Source of the DNA: Chitinophagaceae bacterium
GTDB taxonomy: Bacteria; Bacteroidota; Bacteroidia; Chitinophagales; Chitinophagaceae
Direction: 5' to 3'
Length of the DNA: 64,000 nt
Assembly (NCBI GenBank): GCA_024508725.1
Contig: JANINS010000003.1
Coordinates: forward strand, 1,054,001 to 1,118,000
The position numbers and the translations under genes are program-made. Position 1 is the first letter of the stretch. Each line of letters begins with the position of its first letter. Below are positions 25,107 to 31,932 of the stretch, one piece after another. Under the pieces are notes generated by a model. It did not search any database, had not been told where the DNA came from, and saw only the letters and a list, made by a program, of their open reading frames with translations.

Positions 25107-25843
25107 TGAAAGAGAATTTGATCAACTACACAACTCACCTTGCAGATAATGCCCTCATCATGGGTCAGCGTTTAGGTGAGTGGTGTGGTCATGGACCTAT
25201 CCTTGAGCAAGACATTGCACTCAGCAATATCGCTTTGGATTATGTAGGACAGGCAAGAAATTTCTATCAGTATGCTGCTGAGTTGATCGGTGGAGATGCA
25301 ACGGAAGATTCACTTGCATATTTTAGAAACGACAGAGAATATAAAAACAACTTACTGGTTGAACTACCGAATGGAGATTGGGCTCAAACAATACTAAAAG
25401 AGTTCTTCTTTAGTGCTTATCAGTTTTACTTGTACCAGCAGTTGCAAACAAATACTGATGAACGGATTGCAGCAATAGCTGAGAAGTCGCTTAAAGAAGT
25501 TACTTATCATCTTAAATGGAGCAGCGAATGGGTGATTCGTTTAGGTGACGGAACGGATGAGAGTAAAAAAAGAATGGAAAAAGCTATTGATGAACTTTGG
25601 ATGTTCACCGGTGAACTATTTGAAGCTGCTGAATATGAAACTGATTTTGTTGATCTCACCTCAATAAAAGATAAATGGAACGAGAGAGTAGCATCAGTAT
25701 TTGAAGAAGCTACACTAGCCATTCCTGAAACCAAGACCTGGCACCAGACAGGTGGTAAGAAAGGAATTCATACAGAACACCTGGGATATATTCTTGCAGA
25801 AATGCAGGTATTGCCAAGAACTTATCCTGGTGCTACCTGGTAA
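25106..25843 (+). CDS. paaC: phenylacetyl-CoA epoxidase structural subunit PaaC
   Basis: 245 aa. Ferritin-like partner of PaaA that supports substrate binding but lacks the active di-iron centre. Segments YVGQARNFYQYAAEL, FFFSAYQFYLYQQL, HLKWSSEWVIRLGDGT and the C-terminal HTEHLGYILAEMQ are typical. The start is the ATG at 25106 in TGATG overlap with paaB, rather than a GTG one codon earlier. Confidence 0.95.
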   Translation: MKENLINYTTHLADNALIMGQRLGEWCGHGPILEQDIALSNIALDYVGQARNFYQYAAELIGGDATEDSLAYFRNDREYKNNLLVELPNGDWAQTILKEFFFSAYQFYLYQQLQTNTDERIAAIAEKSLKEVTYHLKWSSEWVIRLGDGTDESKKRMEKAIDELWMFTGELFEAAEYETDFVDLTSIKDKWNERVASVFEEATLAIPETKTWHQTGGKKGIHTEHLGYILAEMQVLPRTYPGATW

Positions 25844-25865
25844 ACCAGTGATTCATAAGATTTGA

Positions 25866-26369
25866 ATGATTCAGCAGGAACAAATAACAACAGAAAATAT
25901 TTGGTCGATACTTAATACAGTTACCGATCCGGAAGTTCCTGTCCTTACCATACTTGATCTTGGAATTGTTCGTGATGTGAAAGTTGAAGAGAGAAATGTG
26001 GAAATAGTTATCACTCCAACTTATTCCGGTTGTCCTGCAATGGATGTGATCAGCATGAACATCCGAATGACTTTATTGCAGCAGGGAATTTCAAACATCA
26101 GCATCAAACAAATACTTTCTCCTGCATGGACAACAGACTGGATGACGGAAGCCGGCAAACAAAAACTAAAAGCTTACGGGATTGCTCCACCTCAATACAA
26201 GCAAGCGGTTTGCGAACCGGAATTGTTTGGAAAAGAAGAAGCGATCCAATGTCCACTTTGTAATTCCTACAACACGAGACTCGTTTCTCAGTTTGGATCA
26301 ACTGCATGCAAGGCTTTGTACCAATGCAACGATTGCAAAGAGCCTTTCGATTATTTCAAATGTCACTAA
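25866..26369 (+). CDS. paaD: phenylacetate degradation protein PaaD (MIP18/SufT-like)
   Basis: 167 aa. N-terminal MIP18/DUF59 domain (TDPEVPVLTILDLGIVRDV, then PTYSGCPAMD) plus a C-terminal zinc ribbon CPLCNSYNTR...CNDCKEPF. Needed for maturation of the epoxidase, probably its Fe-S or di-iron centre. 22 bp after paaC, as usual. Confidence 0.94.
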   Translation: MIQQEQITTENIWSILNTVTDPEVPVLTILDLGIVRDVKVEERNVEIVITPTYSGCPAMDVISMNIRMTLLQQGISNISIKQILSPAWTTDWMTEAGKQKLKAYGIAPPQYKQAVCEPELFGKEEAIQCPLCNSYNTRLVSQFGSTACKALYQCNDCKEPFDYFKCH

Positions 26370-26378
26370 CTTGCTTTC

Positions 26379-27152
26379 ATGAGTTCAATTTTATTCGAGA
26401 TCATGAACAGCGTTGCTGTTATTACACTCAATCGTCCTGATAAACTCAACTCTTTCAACAGGGAAATGGCTCTGTCTTTGCAAAAAGCTTTAGACGATTG
26501 CAAGAGCAAAGAAATAAGAGCGGTTTACATCACCGGTGCCGGGAAAGGTTTTTGTGCCGGACAAGATCTTGCTGAAGTGGTTGCACCCGATGCTCCGGGT
26601 TTTAATCAGATACTATCAGAACATTACAATCCAATTGTTGAGCGAATAACCAGGTTGGAGAAACCAGTTGTTGCCGCTGTTAACGGAGTTGCCGCAGGTG
26701 CCGGAGTCAATCTTGCATTGTGCTGCGATATTGTTGTTGCAACAGAATCAGCTTCGTTCATCCAGGCGTTTTCTAAGATCGGATTGATACCGGATACTGC
26801 CGGAACATACTTTTTGCCTCGTCTCATCGGCAAACAAAAAGCAACAGCTCTTATGATATTGGGCGATAAGGTTTCTGCAACAGAAGCTGAGAGATTAGGA
26901 ATGATCTACAAAGTGTTTACAGATTCAGAATTTGCAACAGCTTCTTTTAAACTTGCAGAACAGCTTGCTCAAATGCCTACAAAAGGATTGGCCTACACGA
27001 AATTTGTGCTATCGCAGTCTCAGAATAACACAATAGAAGAACAATTAAGCTTAGAAGACGAGTATCAGCAAAAAGCGGCTGTTACAAAAGATTATAACGA
27101 AGGCGTAGCTGCATTTCTCGAAAAAAGATCACCAAAATTTATTGGCGAATAG
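26379..27152 (+). CDS. paaG: 1,2-epoxyphenylacetyl-CoA isomerase PaaG
   Basis: 257 aa. Crotonase fold. Oxyanion-hole segments GKGFCAGQDL and NGVAAGAGVNL; catalytic acidic residue in GLIPDTAGTYFLPR (Asp). The LSEHYNPIVERI segment is characteristic of PaaG. It converts the epoxide to the seven-membered oxepin-CoA. 9 bp after paaD. A general enoyl-CoA hydratase (PaaF) is less likely. Confidence 0.9.
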   Translation: MSSILFEIMNSVAVITLNRPDKLNSFNREMALSLQKALDDCKSKEIRAVYITGAGKGFCAGQDLAEVVAPDAPGFNQILSEHYNPIVERITRLEKPVVAAVNGVAAGAGVNLALCCDIVVATESASFIQAFSKIGLIPDTAGTYFLPRLIGKQKATALMILGDKVSATEAERLGMIYKVFTDSEFATASFKLAEQLAQMPTKGLAYTKFVLSQSQNNTIEEQLSLEDEYQQKAAVTKDYNEGVAAFLEKRSPKFIGE

Positions 27153-27153
27153 T

Positions 27154-27579
27154 ATGAGTGAACAAGACAAACTAGCAGGCAATGTCGTCGATCACATGAT
27201 GTCTCATGATCGGTTTAGTCAATGGCTGGGAATCCAATTGCTAGAGATCCAAGAAGGCTATAGCAAAATTAAAATGACCATTAGAGAAGAAATGGTGAAT
27301 GGTTTTGGAATTGCTCATGGTGGTGTCGCTTTTTCTCTTGCTGATTCAGCCTTGGCTTTTGCTTGCAATAACAGAAATAATTTGTCTGTTGCACTTGATG
27401 TAACCATCACTTTCACCAAAGCCGTGAATGTTGGAGATATCTTAACGGCGGAAGCTAAGGAAATTCATAACGGTAAAAGCACCGGAGTTTACCTGATCAG
27501 TGTTCATAATCAAAAGAACGAACAGGTTGCTTTGTTCAAAGGGACTTGTTTTAGAACGGCAAAGAAGTTAATAGGGTAA
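27154..27579 (+). CDS. paaI: hydroxyphenylacetyl-CoA thioesterase PaaI
   Basis: 141 aa. Hotdog thioesterase with NGFGIAHGGVAFSLADSALAFA. Hydrolyses stalled or toxic ring-CoA intermediates and so recovers CoA. The ATG at 27154, one base after the paaG stop, is used; an in-frame TTG at 27142 would overlap paaG. Confidence 0.92.
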   Translation: MSEQDKLAGNVVDHMMSHDRFSQWLGIQLLEIQEGYSKIKMTIREEMVNGFGIAHGGVAFSLADSALAFACNNRNNLSVALDVTITFTKAVNVGDILTAEAKEIHNGKSTGVYLISVHNQKNEQVALFKGTCFRTAKKLIG

Positions 27580-27628
27580 ATAAAGTTTATAAAGGAGCAA
27601 GCGCCATCAAATTGCTAATCTGGCTTTT

Positions 27629-28015
27629 ATGAACATAACATTTGGATTTGAGGAATTGGAATTATGGAAGAAGGTTAGGTCTTTTAAGAACGATGTTGCT
27701 GAACTTGTTAAGACATTCCCCTCTGAAGAGAAATTCAGATTGATTGACCAAATACTTCGAAGTTCCAGATCCGTTAACGCTTTGATTGCTGAAGGGCATG
27801 GCAGATTTACTTATCCCGATCAAATTCATTTTTGTGTACAGGCAAGAGGTTCTCTTGCAGAAACAGTAAACCACTTAATCGACACTTTTGATGAAGGTTA
27901 TATTACAGAAGATCAGTTATTCAACTTTAAAGAGAAGGCAAAAGAAATTGAAAGATTGTTAAATGGGTATATTCAATTTTTGAGAAGAAAAAGAGATGAA
28001 TTAAATAAAGGATAA
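27629..28015 (+). CDS. four-helix-bundle protein (S23/IVP family)
   Basis: 128 aa, family PF05635 (23S rRNA intervening-sequence protein). Signature segments are FEELELWKKVR, LIDQILRSSRSV and IAEGHGRF. Members in Bacteroidota are scattered singletons of unknown role, often within variable intergenic sites. Here it lies between paaI and paaY, preceded by a 49-bp gap and followed by an AT-rich tandem repeat, which suggests later insertion into the operon. Confidence 0.88.
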   Translation: MNITFGFEELELWKKVRSFKNDVAELVKTFPSEEKFRLIDQILRSSRSVNALIAEGHGRFTYPDQIHFCVQARGSLAETVNHLIDTFDEGYITEDQLFNFKEKAKEIERLLNGYIQFLRRKRDELNKG

Positions 28016-28019
28016 TCTA

Positions 28020-28081
28020 TTTACTCTATATACTTTTTTACTTTATATACTTTTTACTCTATATACTTTTACTCTCTATAC
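28020..28081 (+). repeat. AT-rich tandem repeat
   Basis: About four units of a 16-18 bp motif resembling TACTTTTTACTCTATA, between the four-helix-bundle gene and paaY. Confidence 0.8.
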
Positions 28082-28088
28082 CTAGTAC

Positions 28089-28685
28089 ATGATCTACTCC
28101 TTCAAAAGTTTTATTCCCGTAATTCATGAATCTTCATTCGTTCATCCACAAGCTACTGTTACCGGTAATGTGATCATTGGGAAAAATGTATATATCGGTC
28201 CGGGTGCTGCCATAAGAGGTGATTGGGGTGGCGTTATCATAGAAGATGGTTGCAACGTACAGGAAAATTGCACCATTCATATGTTTCCGGGAGTTACGGT
28301 TGTTTTGAAAGAAGGGGCTCACATTGGTCACGGTGCTGTGATACATGGAGCAACGATCGGTAGAAATTGTTTGGTCGGAATGAATGCAGTGATCATGGAT
28401 AATGTTGTGTTGGAAGAAGAATGTATCGTTGGTGCATTGAGTTTTATAAAAGCAGATGAGAAATTTGAAAGAAGAAGCCTGATCGTTGGTAATCCTGCAA
28501 AAAAGATCAAAGTTGTTTCTGATGAAATGATTGGCTGGAAAACAGAAGGCACTAGATTGTACCAGGCTTTGCCACACGAAATGATGGAACACTGGCAGGC
28601 TTGCGAACCATTAAGAGAAATTCCTGCTGATCGTCCCGACCAGGAAACCCTTTACAAGACCTGGAATCAACTCCGAAGTAAATAG
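28089..28685 (+). CDS. paaY: gamma-carbonic anhydrase-like hexapeptide protein PaaY
   Basis: 198 aa. Left-handed beta-helix with zinc histidines (NCTIHMFPG, GAHIGHGAVIHG). The C-terminal helical extension (to about residue 198) fits PaaY rather than shorter YrdA-like proteins. PaaY acts as a thioesterase clearing dead-end ring-CoA products. Last gene of the cluster; a strong hairpin starts at its stop codon. Confidence 0.88.
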   Translation: MIYSFKSFIPVIHESSFVHPQATVTGNVIIGKNVYIGPGAAIRGDWGGVIIEDGCNVQENCTIHMFPGVTVVLKEGAHIGHGAVIHGATIGRNCLVGMNAVIMDNVVLEEECIVGALSFIKADEKFERRSLIVGNPAKKIKVVSDEMIGWKTEGTRLYQALPHEMMEHWQACEPLREIPADRPDQETLYKTWNQLRSK

Positions 28686-28716
28686 AGTGGTTCACTCTTC
28701 AAGAGTGAGCTACTCT
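28684..28716. terminator. hairpin at the end of paaY
   Basis: Near-perfect 16-bp dyad centred at 28700 (CACTCTT-C-AAGAGTG core). No T run follows, so it may be a 3' mRNA-stabilising stem or factor-dependent terminator rather than a classic intrinsic one. Confidence 0.5.
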
Positions 28717-28767
28717 GGACACACACATTAAGATTTCTTTTGCACTAAAACATTCTCCTCTCCGTTA

Positions 28768-29139
28768 ATGCAGACTGTGAAGTCTGCTTTCCTTACCATA
28801 TTACTTCTATGCTGCATCTCTTCTTTTGCTCAACGTCAATATGGCGTGGAAGATACTTCCTATAAAAGACGTGCATCATACGGCTTAGCCAAAGATGCCA
28901 TCAAAGTATTTCCCAATCCTGTAGTGAATGACCTCTACATCACCGTTAAAGCAGACAGCCTCTCCATCAAAGCGGTGTTTCTTTATGATAAAGATGGAAA
29001 CAGGCTAACCGAACAAAGAATCAACTCAACACTGTCTGCTCCTATCAAGTTGAACATGAGTGGTTACCAGCCAGGCATCTATTATCTAGTTCTCGAAACC
29101 AACAAGCAGCCGTTCAGAATGCAGGTCATAAAGAATTAG
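28768..29139 (+). CDS. minimal T9SS type A sorting-domain protein
   Basis: 123 aa. Sec signal peptide (hydrophobic core about residues 6-20, cut after SSFAQ) and then almost only a T9SS type A C-terminal sorting domain (KVFPNPVVNDLYI... GIYYLVLET...QVIKN). Only about 25 residues lie between signal and sorting domain, so there is no room for a normal cargo domain. It might be a degenerate cargo, a decoy/regulator or a small secreted peptide. Function unknown. Confidence 0.85.
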   Translation: MQTVKSAFLTILLLCCISSFAQRQYGVEDTSYKRRASYGLAKDAIKVFPNPVVNDLYITVKADSLSIKAVFLYDKDGNRLTEQRINSTLSAPIKLNMSGYQPGIYYLVLETNKQPFRMQVIKN

Positions 29140-29187
29140 GATGGTCTGACCGTCTCGCCTCTGACCATGATGCCATGAAACAAAAAA

Positions 29188-29230
29188 GATGAACGGAGCG
29201 TCGCAACATAAGCTTCATTAGTAGTACAAA
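29188..29230 (-). repeat. dispersed TTGYGWCRC repeat, copy 5
   Basis: On the minus strand: TACTACTAATGAAGCTTATG then TTGCGACGCTCCGTTCATC. It parallels copies 1 and 4 over about 40 bases. Lies just upstream of obg. Confidence 0.65.
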
Positions 29231-29248
29231 AGCCGACCTCATAAAACC

Positions 29249-29256
29249 TATCTTTG
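29249..29256 (+). promoter_or_regulatory. -7 promoter box of obg
   Basis: TATCTTTG matches TAnnTTTG, 12 bases before the ATG at 29269. Confidence 0.5.
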
Positions 29257-29268
29257 CCATCTTCAAGG

Positions 29269-30270
29269 ATGGAAAGAACAAACTTCATAGATCACATCAG
29301 GGTGTTTTGTCGTAGCGGACATGGTGGTGCCGGTGCCCGTCATTTTATGCGTAATAAACTTACTGCCAAAGGCGGACCTGATGGTGGTGATGGTGGTCGT
29401 GGTGGTCATATTATTTTAAGAGGTAACGCACAACTCTGGACGTTACTGCACTTGCGTTATCATAAAAATATCCTTGCCGAAAATGGTGAAGGCGGCAGCA
29501 AGAACAACTCTACCGGCAGAGATGGTAAAGATGTGATCATCGAAGTGCCATTGGGAACTGTTGCAAAAGATGAAGAGACCGGCGAGATCGAAGCAGAGAT
29601 ATTGGAAGATGGACAAGAGATCATCTGGATGAAAGGTGGTCGTGGTGGTTTGGGTAACTCCAACTTTGCTACACCAACTAACCAGGTTCCTGATCATGCA
29701 CAGCCTGGCGAAGAAGGTGTGGAAGGATGGAAAGTGTTGGAGCTAAAAGTATTGGCTGATGTTGGATTAGTTGGATTTCCGAATGCAGGTAAATCAACCT
29801 TGCTTTCTGTGATCACTGCTGCAAAACCTAAGATCGCTAACTACGCTTTCACTACACTTACACCCCAGCTTGGAATGGTGGAGTACAGGGATGGAAAAAG
29901 TTTTTGCATTGCCGATCTTCCGGGAATCATTGAAGGTGCTGCTGAAGGAAAAGGATTGGGTCATCGTTTCTTAAGACATATTGAACGTAATGCAATATTG
30001 CTCTTCTTAATTCCGGCAGATAGCGAAGACCATAAGAAAGAGTTTGCTATCCTGAGAAACGAACTCGAAGAATACAATCCCGATATGTTGCAAAAAGATT
30101 TCGTGATCGCCATCAGCAAAAGCGATATGCTGGATGATGAGCTGAAAACAGAGATCGCAAAAGAATTGCCGAAAGATATTCCGCATGTGTTCATTTCATC
30201 TGTAGTTAATAAAGGACTCACAGAACTGAAAGACCTGCTTTGGAAAACGTTGAACAAGAAGATCGATTAA
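29269..30270 (+). CDS. obg: Obg/CgtA GTPase, ribosome assembly
   Basis: 333 aa. Glycine-rich Obg fold (about 1-158), then G domain: G1 [10 protein letters not shown]3 [10 protein letters not shown]4 reads ISKSD, with Ser in place of the usual Asn of NKxD. It lacks the extra C-terminal OCT domain. Essential GTPase of 50S maturation. The ATG at 29269 is chosen over an in-frame TTG at 29254, which lies in the promoter box. The stop overlaps comB (TAATG). Confidence 0.95.
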   Translation: MERTNFIDHIRVFCRSGHGGAGARHFMRNKLTAKGGPDGGDGGRGGHIILRGNAQLWTLLHLRYHKNILAENGEGGSKNNSTGRDGKDVIIEVPLGTVAKDEETGEIEAEILEDGQEIIWMKGGRGGLGNSNFATPTNQVPDHAQPGEEGVEGWKVLELKVLADVGLVGFPNAGKSTLLSVITAAKPKIANYAFTTLTPQLGMVEYRDGKSFCIADLPGIIEGAAEGKGLGHRFLRHIERNAILLFLIPADSEDHKKEFAILRNELEEYNPDMLQKDFVIAISKSDMLDDELKTEIAKELPKDIPHVFISSVVNKGLTELKDLLWKTLNKKID

Positions 30271-30989
30271 TGAGCAAGCCTACTTTACACACTTTACTTT
30301 CTCCCAGGTTACTTGATATTTATGATGTGTCTGATAGCATCGTTGTGATCATCGATGTATTCAGGGCAACATCAACCATTGCCACCGCTTTATATAATGG
30401 CGCAGCAAGAGTGATCCCTGTTGATACAGTAGAGAAATGCATTGAACTGGGAAAGAAAACAGGCGGTATTACTGCTGGCGAAAGAGATGGAAAAGTGATC
30501 GAAGGTTTATCATATGGAAATTCTCCTGCAGAATATCCAAGAGAATTCATCGAAGGAAAAACGCTGGTGCTTACAACCACTAACGGAACAAGGTTGTTGC
30601 ATATGGCTTTATTAAACGGGGCATCGGAAGTTGTCACCGGTTCTTTTCCAAACCTCGGTGCTGTTTGTGATCACCTGTTGAAGCAAAATAAAAACGTAGT
30701 GCTGGGATGCAGCGCATGGAAAGATCGATTCAATATCGAAGACACATTATTTGCCGGTGCTGTCGTTTCCCGCATCAAACAAAATTATACGGTGCATTGC
30801 GATAGCTCTCTTATGGCCGAAGAAATGTACAACCTCCACAAGAACGACATGAAGCAGTTCGTTCGAAAAACAACACACTGGCATCGCCTGGCGAAATTTG
30901 GGTTAGAGAAAGACCTGGAATATTGCGTTTCAGAAGATGTAGCCAATGTATTACCTGTCTACAATAATGGCGATCTGGTCGCCGGATGA
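30270..30989 (+). CDS. comB: 2-phosphosulfolactate phosphatase
   Basis: 239 aa. ComB family: N-terminal DVFRATSTIATAL, GERDGKVIEG, and TTTNGTRLL in the Mg-dependent active site. Makes sulfolactate; in archaea this serves coenzyme M synthesis. In Bacteroidota a link to sulfonate or sulfonolipid precursors is possible but unproven. The start at 30270 overlaps the obg stop (TAATG), making a two-gene operon. Confidence 0.88.
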   Translation: MSKPTLHTLLSPRLLDIYDVSDSIVVIIDVFRATSTIATALYNGAARVIPVDTVEKCIELGKKTGGITAGERDGKVIEGLSYGNSPAEYPREFIEGKTLVLTTTNGTRLLHMALLNGASEVVTGSFPNLGAVCDHLLKQNKNVVLGCSAWKDRFNIEDTLFAGAVVSRIKQNYTVHCDSSLMAEEMYNLHKNDMKQFVRKTTHWHRLAKFGLEKDLEYCVSEDVANVLPVYNNGDLVAG

Positions 30990-31035
30990 TCTTTCTTACC
31001 AATTTTTATTAGCGGGCAGCAACGCTTTGGGCATC

Positions 31036-31066
31036 GTTTGTTGTGTCACTCACTGCATCGTACTGT
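31036..31066 (+). repeat. dispersed TTGYGWCRC repeat, copy 6
   Basis: GGCATCGTTTG then TTGTGTCACTCACTGCATCG and TAC; the same flank (GGCATC-C-TG) as copies 3 and 10. Confidence 0.65.
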
Positions 31067-31167
31067 TTTCATGGCAGCAAAGCAAGCTTTTGCGCTACGT
31101 TCAACATCAATAATTTATACCCGGCAGCGATAAGATCATCACCAGCAACCTCCAGAAGTGGTTTCGC

Positions 31168-31356
31168 CGCCCATAGCCGAACTATCTTCATCCTTAGTTG
31201 GGTTGTCGTCACCACCAGTTGGGTTTTTTCCACCCTTAGCCGGGCTTTCGCCATGCCAAGCTGACATCTTTCCATCAATAGCTGAGTTTGCGAAGCGACA
31301 AGCCGGCATTTCTCCACCGTTAGCCGAAGTTTTGCAGCCCGATCCTGCTCAACCAC
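31168..31356. repeat. degenerate 21-bp tandem array, about nine units
   Basis: Units such as CACCCTTAGCCGGGCTTTCGC shift by exactly 21 bases with no indels; the conserved centre is TAGCCGG/TAGTTGG. The minus strand reads as seven-residue repeats with Leu or Val at regular positions. Confidence 0.75.
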
Positions 31357-31651
31357 GGCATTTTCCCATCCAACTATTGCATTCCAAAGCTCAACTGGCG
31401 GATGGAAAAGTTCAGCTGGCCCTCGCAATAACCCATCTATGCAGGTACGATATTCAACCCAACACTGCGGCATATTGACTAATTATTCCGCCTGAACTTC
31501 TTTCGGTTTCGCAAATCCGGCTCACCCTTTCCCACTTTCAGATCAAAAAGTTAACATTCAGGAGTTTGTTCATATTTGCCAGCCTCAGGTAAATGCCTTT
31601 ACTTTTGCAGATTGCCCTCGTCTGAATGGTGAGAATTGATTTTGTTGAACA

Positions 31652-31704
31652 GGGTGCAGTGCTACTATTTGGCTTTCGTTGCGTCGCACTCTTGTACTGA
31701 AGGT
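31652..31704 (+). repeat. dispersed TTGYGWCRC repeat, copy 7
   Basis: GTGCAGTGCTACTATTTGGC, then core TTGCGTCGCACTCTTGTAC (31679-31697) and TGAAGG. The most complete form of the TTGCG subtype. Confidence 0.8.
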
Positions 31705-31723
31705 TCTTTATTCGACATTAAGT

Positions 31724-31804
31724 AACGCAAAGAGCACAAAGAAATACGCAAAGTTCGCTAAGAGAGCTTTGCGATCTCTGCGAAATTGCTCAGCGTTCTT
31801 TGCG
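31724..31804. repeat. CGCAAAG-type imperfect inverted repeat
   Basis: Left arm AACGCAAAGAGCACAAAGAA and right arm ending CAGCGTTCTTTGCG are imperfect complements with purine-rich, about 10-base periodicity, like the elements at 15361, 23628 and 63840. Confidence 0.65.
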
Positions 31805-31835
31805 ATACTTAATTCAAGCAATGTTCAGAACGATG

Positions 31836-31850
31836 AAGTGAGTGACACAA
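31836..31850 (-). repeat. dispersed TTGYGWCRC repeat, copy 8
   Basis: Minus strand TTGTGTCACTCACTT flanked by CATCGTC upstream and CATCGTTCTGAAC downstream. Confidence 0.65.
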
Positions 31851-31932
31851 CAGACGATGACATGGAAAACGAAAGTTTGTACCATATAGAAAGGCTTTAA
31901 CTGGAATTCCTAAATCTAAAATTGTAATTAGC

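Larger units (their letters stand above)
30990..31932. other. 943-bp repeat-rich spacer without a convincing gene
   Basis: Between comB and the SNF2 helicase this spacer holds three copies of the dispersed repeat (copies 6-8), a nine-unit degenerate 21-bp tandem array (31168-31356) and a CGCAAAG-type inverted repeat (31724-31804). A minus-strand frame of 134 codons (31473-31069) runs through the array in heptads (for example VEKCRLV, MERCQLG, VEKTQLV) but has no family match or clear start signal. I do not call it a gene. Confidence 0.7.

Noticed and set aside
31069-31473. 134-codon minus-strand frame as a gene
   Set aside because: It follows the 21-bp array with no family match or clear start; kept only as part of the repeat description.
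31679-31900. 73-codon plus-strand reading frame
   Set aside because: It runs through dispersed repeat copies 7 and 8 and the CGCAAAG inverted repeat; the composition follows the repeats.
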